Below, piece by piece: positions 15,901 through 17,653 of a stretch of DNA of 17,653 nucleotides; within the stretch, counting starts at the first letter, position 1; each line of letters begins with the position of its first letter. The notes beneath the pieces were generated by a model. The model had not been told where the DNA came from and searched no databases. It saw only the letters and a program-made list of their open reading frames with translations. Origin of the DNA: X23 sp050251575 (GTDB lineage: Bacteria > Bacillota > Clostridia > SK-Y3); the NCBI GenBank assembly GCA_050251575.1, contig JBFWMP010000043.1, positions 1 through 17,653 of the forward strand, in the 5' to 3' direction. A program made the position numbers and the translations under genes.

Positions 15901-16032
15901 TATAGGAAATGAGATATCCGGCATTAGATCCATATTGAGTCCAGCCAGTGATACTGTGCCCAATACAATAATCATCATGACCATCATAAGAACAGTCACC
16001 GGCCTTTTAATAGCTATTTCAGATAGCTTCAT
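12919..16032 (-). CDS. RND-family efflux pump (AcrB/SwrC-like, HAE1-type)
   Basis: 1037 residues, normal for the family. TM1 at about 11-32 is followed by the conserved 'MPDISFPIAAVITNYPGAGP' region (37-56). A first porter loop reaches to about 335, then a six-helix block. TM4 has 'LGVGMLVDNSIVVLESIYRY' with Asp397, the proton-relay position; the second Asp of the Asp-Asp pair in AcrB is Asn here. The second half repeats the pattern, with a periplasmic-type loop (about 560-860) and the block ending in 'GIIMLAGIVVNNAIVLVDYI' and a final helix. It is a proton-driven exporter of drugs, lipopeptides or similar amphiphiles; substrate not readable. Its ATG shares one base with the TAA of the adaptor gene (TAATG), so translation is coupled. 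No TolC-like gene is present, as expected in a single-membrane cell. Confidence 0.95.
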   Translation of the reverse strand: MKLSEIAIKRPVTVLMMVMMIIVLGTVSLAGLNMDLMPDISFPIAAVITNYPGAGPKEIETMITKPMEQAVGTVDNFKKVTSTSGSGVSMVTVEFTQGTNMDYAALQLREKSDMVKSMLPEDVKEPIIYQYDMSMMPIIELGMSYGDDLASLKSLAEDKIKERLERLKGVAAVDIYGGLEEEIKINIIPEKMRGYGISIAQLNQILQAENLNLPGGELQEGKSEFTVRTTGEFSDVDEIIDLSIPTSKGIIQLKDIAQVQQGYQDTKMQANMNGKPCVLLIVRKQSGFNTVKVSDAVNKELGKIKKELDQVEFETVFDQADFVKQSLGSVTNNAIIGGILAVLILFIFLKNIRTTFIIGVAIPISIITTFILIYFSGISLNMMSLGGLALGVGMLVDNSIVVLESIYRYREEGFSRIESARQGSTEVAMAVVASTLTTIAVFLPIAFIKDNMAITMFRELALTVTFSLVASLIVALTLVPMMASKILKIEKMEDLMRKNTPVAVIDRAFEKFFKGLEAAYEKLLKWAVGHRKSVVFGTIALLIISGLVAAMFTGAEYFPQTDEGMFSVTMKLPKGTVVDETVKIAALVEEKIQEFSELEYIFVITGFDGNAEDSSMAVVYGSFGSKTERKKGISQLLDELREKTKNIAGAKISIEKLNMMSMGSSGKPITINIKGDELDVLKDLSDQMVEEVRKVQGTREVSSSIAQTVPEAQVKIDRKKAAQYGVSAYTLANTVQTAIMGQTATRYKIAGEEIDVKVRLRSDSRKDLKDLEAITILTPAGQQIPLYEIAKIVVDEAPASIYRDNQIRQVSVSGDISGRDAASVFADIQKRIDAMEVPQGYEINLGGENQDMIDAAVAFGLALLLAIILVYMIMASQFESLLHPFTIMFTVPLAFIGVALAMAIARKPFSVPSFTGIIMLAGIVVNNAIVLVDYINTLRGRGAERNEAIFKAGPIRLRPILMTTLSTVLGLVPLAMGIGEGAEQQAPMAITVIGGLTFSTLLTLVFIPVLYTIFDDFGKWFKKLFKRKNKTIVTVGQ

Positions 16033-17201
16033 TACTTTGCACCCCCTACCGGCTGCACCTTCTCACCATCAATAACAAACTGCTGCCCCTTAACGATTAC
16101 CTCTTCTCCTTCATTAAGTCCTGCGACTACTTCGTAGTTTTTATCATCTTTGAACCCTAACTGCACTTCACGTTTTCTGGCAATATCACCTTCAAGAACG
16201 AATATACTGCTCTTCCCAATCCGACTGATAACAGCTTCTATTGGGATAGTTATTACGTTATCTTTGAAATCTGTAGTAAAATTTATTTCCGCAAACATAC
16301 CTGGTTTTATTTCATGCTTCTCATTGGCAATGATTATCTTTACAGGATAACCTATACCCCGGTCTGTTACTGCAGGACTTAACGCATCCACTTGACCTCT
16401 AAATGTTTTACCTTCTAGTGCTTCAATCGCTACAAGGACTTCCTGCCCTTTTCTAATTTTATTGATAATTCGTTCTGTCACCGTCGCTTCAACAATTACA
16501 GTATCCATATCCACAATGGTATAAGCCGGTACTTGCTGCGATGCTATCTCCCCTACTTCAACACTTTTTTGTGCAATGATGCCGGAAATAGGTGCTTTTA
16601 CATCCGAATCTTCAACCTTTTGCACTACGGCTTCTTTTTGAGTTTCAATAGTGGACTTTCCCGCCTTATTCTGCAGAAGCAAGTAGTTATCTAGTGCACT
16701 TTTATACTGAATTTCTGATTCTTGATAATCTTTTTTATAGTTATCCATCATCTGCTTGGAGATTGCTTCACCTTCAAATAAAACTTTATTATTATCGTAG
16801 TCTGTTTTTGCGTTACTTAATTGTATCTCTGCCTGTTTTAATGCCGCTTCAGCTTGCAGCATCGATTGTCTCAATTGAGCATCCAACTGTTCCAATGATT
16901 GATGCAAATCTTGTTTCTCAAGACTAAATAATACCTCTCCTACTTCTACTTTATCCCCAATATCTTTCAAAACCTTTTCAACCTTACCCGCCAGCTTCGG
17001 CACAATTGCCACCTCTTTCAAAGGCTTTACCTGTCCTGATGCAGCATAGGTAACTTTAACATTTCCTTTTGCTGATTTATATGTTTCTACCGGTGTAAGC
17101 AAAACAGCTGCCTCTTCCTGCTCCTTTTGGCTGCAACCGGAAAATAGTGTCATCGTCATGATGACCAACAAAATCAAACTTATAACTCTAGTTCTTTTCA
17201 T
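16032..17201 (-). CDS. Lipoprotein efflux adaptor (HlyD/AcrA membrane-fusion family)
   Basis: 389 residues. The signal peptide ends in a lipobox LFSGC, so Cys23 would be lipidated and the protein anchored to the outer face of the membrane. The order is that of a membrane-fusion adaptor: first half of the barrel-sandwich/lipoyl domain (about 60-90, 'VKPLKEVAIVPKLAGKVEKV'), a coiled-coil hairpin (about 95-190), the second lipoyl half ('VKAPISGIIAQKSVEVGEI', 201-219), a beta-barrel ('VIVEATVTERIINKIRKGQ'), and a C-terminal membrane-proximal domain ('VVAGLNEGEEVIVKGQQFV'). It should serve the RND pump encoded next, with which it overlaps by one base. ATG with GGGAGG eight bases upstream. First gene of the efflux block. 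A 17-bp palindrome lies about 80 bases upstream; no clear promoter could be fixed. Confidence 0.94.
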   Translation of the reverse strand: MKRTRVISLILLVIMTMTLFSGCSQKEQEEAAVLLTPVETYKSAKGNVKVTYAASGQVKPLKEVAIVPKLAGKVEKVLKDIGDKVEVGEVLFSLEKQDLHQSLEQLDAQLRQSMLQAEAALKQAEIQLSNAKTDYDNNKVLFEGEAISKQMMDNYKKDYQESEIQYKSALDNYLLLQNKAGKSTIETQKEAVVQKVEDSDVKAPISGIIAQKSVEVGEIASQQVPAYTIVDMDTVIVEATVTERIINKIRKGQEVLVAIEALEGKTFRGQVDALSPAVTDRGIGYPVKIIIANEKHEIKPGMFAEINFTTDFKDNVITIPIEAVISRIGKSSIFVLEGDIARKREVQLGFKDDKNYEVVAGLNEGEEVIVKGQQFVIDGEKVQPVGGAK

Positions 17202-17279
17202 AATAGACCTCCCAAATATTTTCTATAGATTTTCAAAACTATACGGCATTCTATGAAGCCAGTATCGTTCAATGTCACC

Positions 17280-17296
17280 ACGTATTTTAAATACGT
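17280..17296. promoter_or_regulatory. 17-bp palindrome upstream of the efflux operon, candidate operator
   Basis: ACGTATTT-T-AAATACGT: perfect 8-bp arms around one central base, 79 bases before the adaptor start and just after the terminator of the next gene upstream. Size and symmetry suit a dimeric repressor or activator (TetR-, MarR- or MerR-like), but no regulator gene is in the window. It is A/T-rich, so chance is not excluded. Confidence 0.4.
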
Positions 17297-17302
17297 AAGC
17301 AG

Positions 17303-17348
17303 AAAAAAAATGTCTGCATAAATTTGGCTGTTTATACAGACATTTTTT
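17303..17348 (-). terminator. Intrinsic terminator of the 54-residue gene (bidirectional form)
   Basis: 18-bp stem (17305-17322 with 17331-17348) containing one G-U pair and an 8-base loop, flanked by A and T runs on both sides. On the minus strand it ends in eight T and starts seven bases after the small gene's stop. It should isolate the efflux operon from upstream transcription. Confidence 0.92.
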
Positions 17349-17354
17349 GTACAA

Positions 17355-17519
17355 TTACTCGAATCCCTTTTTTGTCGTCATATTATTAGGCGGAGTTTTA
17401 TAAGGATTTTTCTTTTTATAGCTTTGTGCCGGATCCATATCCTTTAAATCTTTTTCATCCACCATCTCACCCTTGAAGCCTGCCCGCCTGTTGTCATAGA
17501 GTTCATCTTTTTTGGTCAT
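17355..17519 (-). CDS. Uncharacterised 54-residue charged protein
   Basis: A 54-codon frame with an ATG preceded by a strong AAGGAGGA site seven bases away and followed by an intrinsic terminator, so it is very probably a real gene. The product is very hydrophilic: MTKKDELYDNRR at the N-terminus, an acidic middle (DEKDLKDMDP), then a Lys/Pro/Asn-rich tail (YKKKNPYKTPPNN). No hydrophobic core, cysteine, signal peptide or membrane segment is seen, so it may be disordered. I do not recognise the family. Its size and composition would suit a small sporulation-associated protein, but it lacks the alpha/beta SASP signature, so I assign no function. The 134 bases upstream are A/T-rich and contain TATAAT without a convincing -35. 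Confidence 0.78.
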   Translation of the reverse strand: MTKKDELYDNRRAGFKGEMVDEKDLKDMDPAQSYKKKNPYKTPPNNMTTKKGFE

Positions 17520-17653
17520 GGAAATCCTCCTTATGAAATTGGAAATGCTTTGTTATAAGTAGGATATCCGTTATTAGCAATTATTATAGATTCTGAGAAA
17601 GATATTTTTGAAATATGTTATTTGTTGTGTATTAGTACAATAATGCGACGTTC

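Noticed and set aside
17559..17600. Promoter of the 54-residue gene from a TATAAT sequence
   Set aside because: No acceptable -35 at 16-18 bases; alternative sigma-E-like readings were equally weak in this A/T-rich stretch.

Overview
The window is a chromosomal segment of an AT-rich, endospore-forming Firmicute, most likely an anaerobic member of the Clostridia. The lineage call rests on the spore genes (sleB-ypeB, a SipL-type SPOCS/LysM morphogenetic protein, veg, yyaC), the rubrerythrin-like domain in one protein, sigma-A and sporulation-type promoters with strong AGGAGG ribosome sites, and the RND and heterodimeric ABC exporters typical of this group. I cannot name the genus. No phage, IS element, CRISPR array, tRNA or rRNA was seen.

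Left part (1-4204), all on the minus strand: three spore units. veg has a near-consensus sigma-A promoter and its own terminator. sipL, a coat/exosporium assembly factor, has a clear terminator. sleB-ypeB is a tightly coupled two-gene operon for cortex hydrolysis at germination, with a sigma-G-like promoter just downstream of the sipL terminator. A 70-bp imperfect palindrome resembling a dispersed MITE/REP repeat lies upstream of veg.

Middle (4420-9170): a ferritin-like/PAS/PP2C phosphatase fusion (minus) is transcribed divergently from yyaC (plus), which has a good sigma-F-type promoter. yyaC converges on a chemoreceptor gene, and the gap between them is filled by a perfect 23-bp inverted repeat. 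A six-helix membrane protein of unknown function follows.

Right part (9272-17201), all on the minus strand: an efflux block of a lipoprotein HlyD/AcrA-type adaptor, an RND pump that overlaps it by one base, then a two-gene heterodimeric ABC exporter. The RND and ABC halves are separated by seven tandem copies of a 7-bp repeat next to a hairpin that can re-pair with the repeats. Upstream of the adaptor is a 17-bp palindrome that may be an operator. At the right edge lies a 54-residue uncharacterised gene with a strong terminator.

No single new system stands out. The best candidates for novelty are the diiron-domain PP2C phosphatase, the sliding repeat/hairpin leader of the ABC genes, and the T-tract-less perfect palindrome between the convergent genes.
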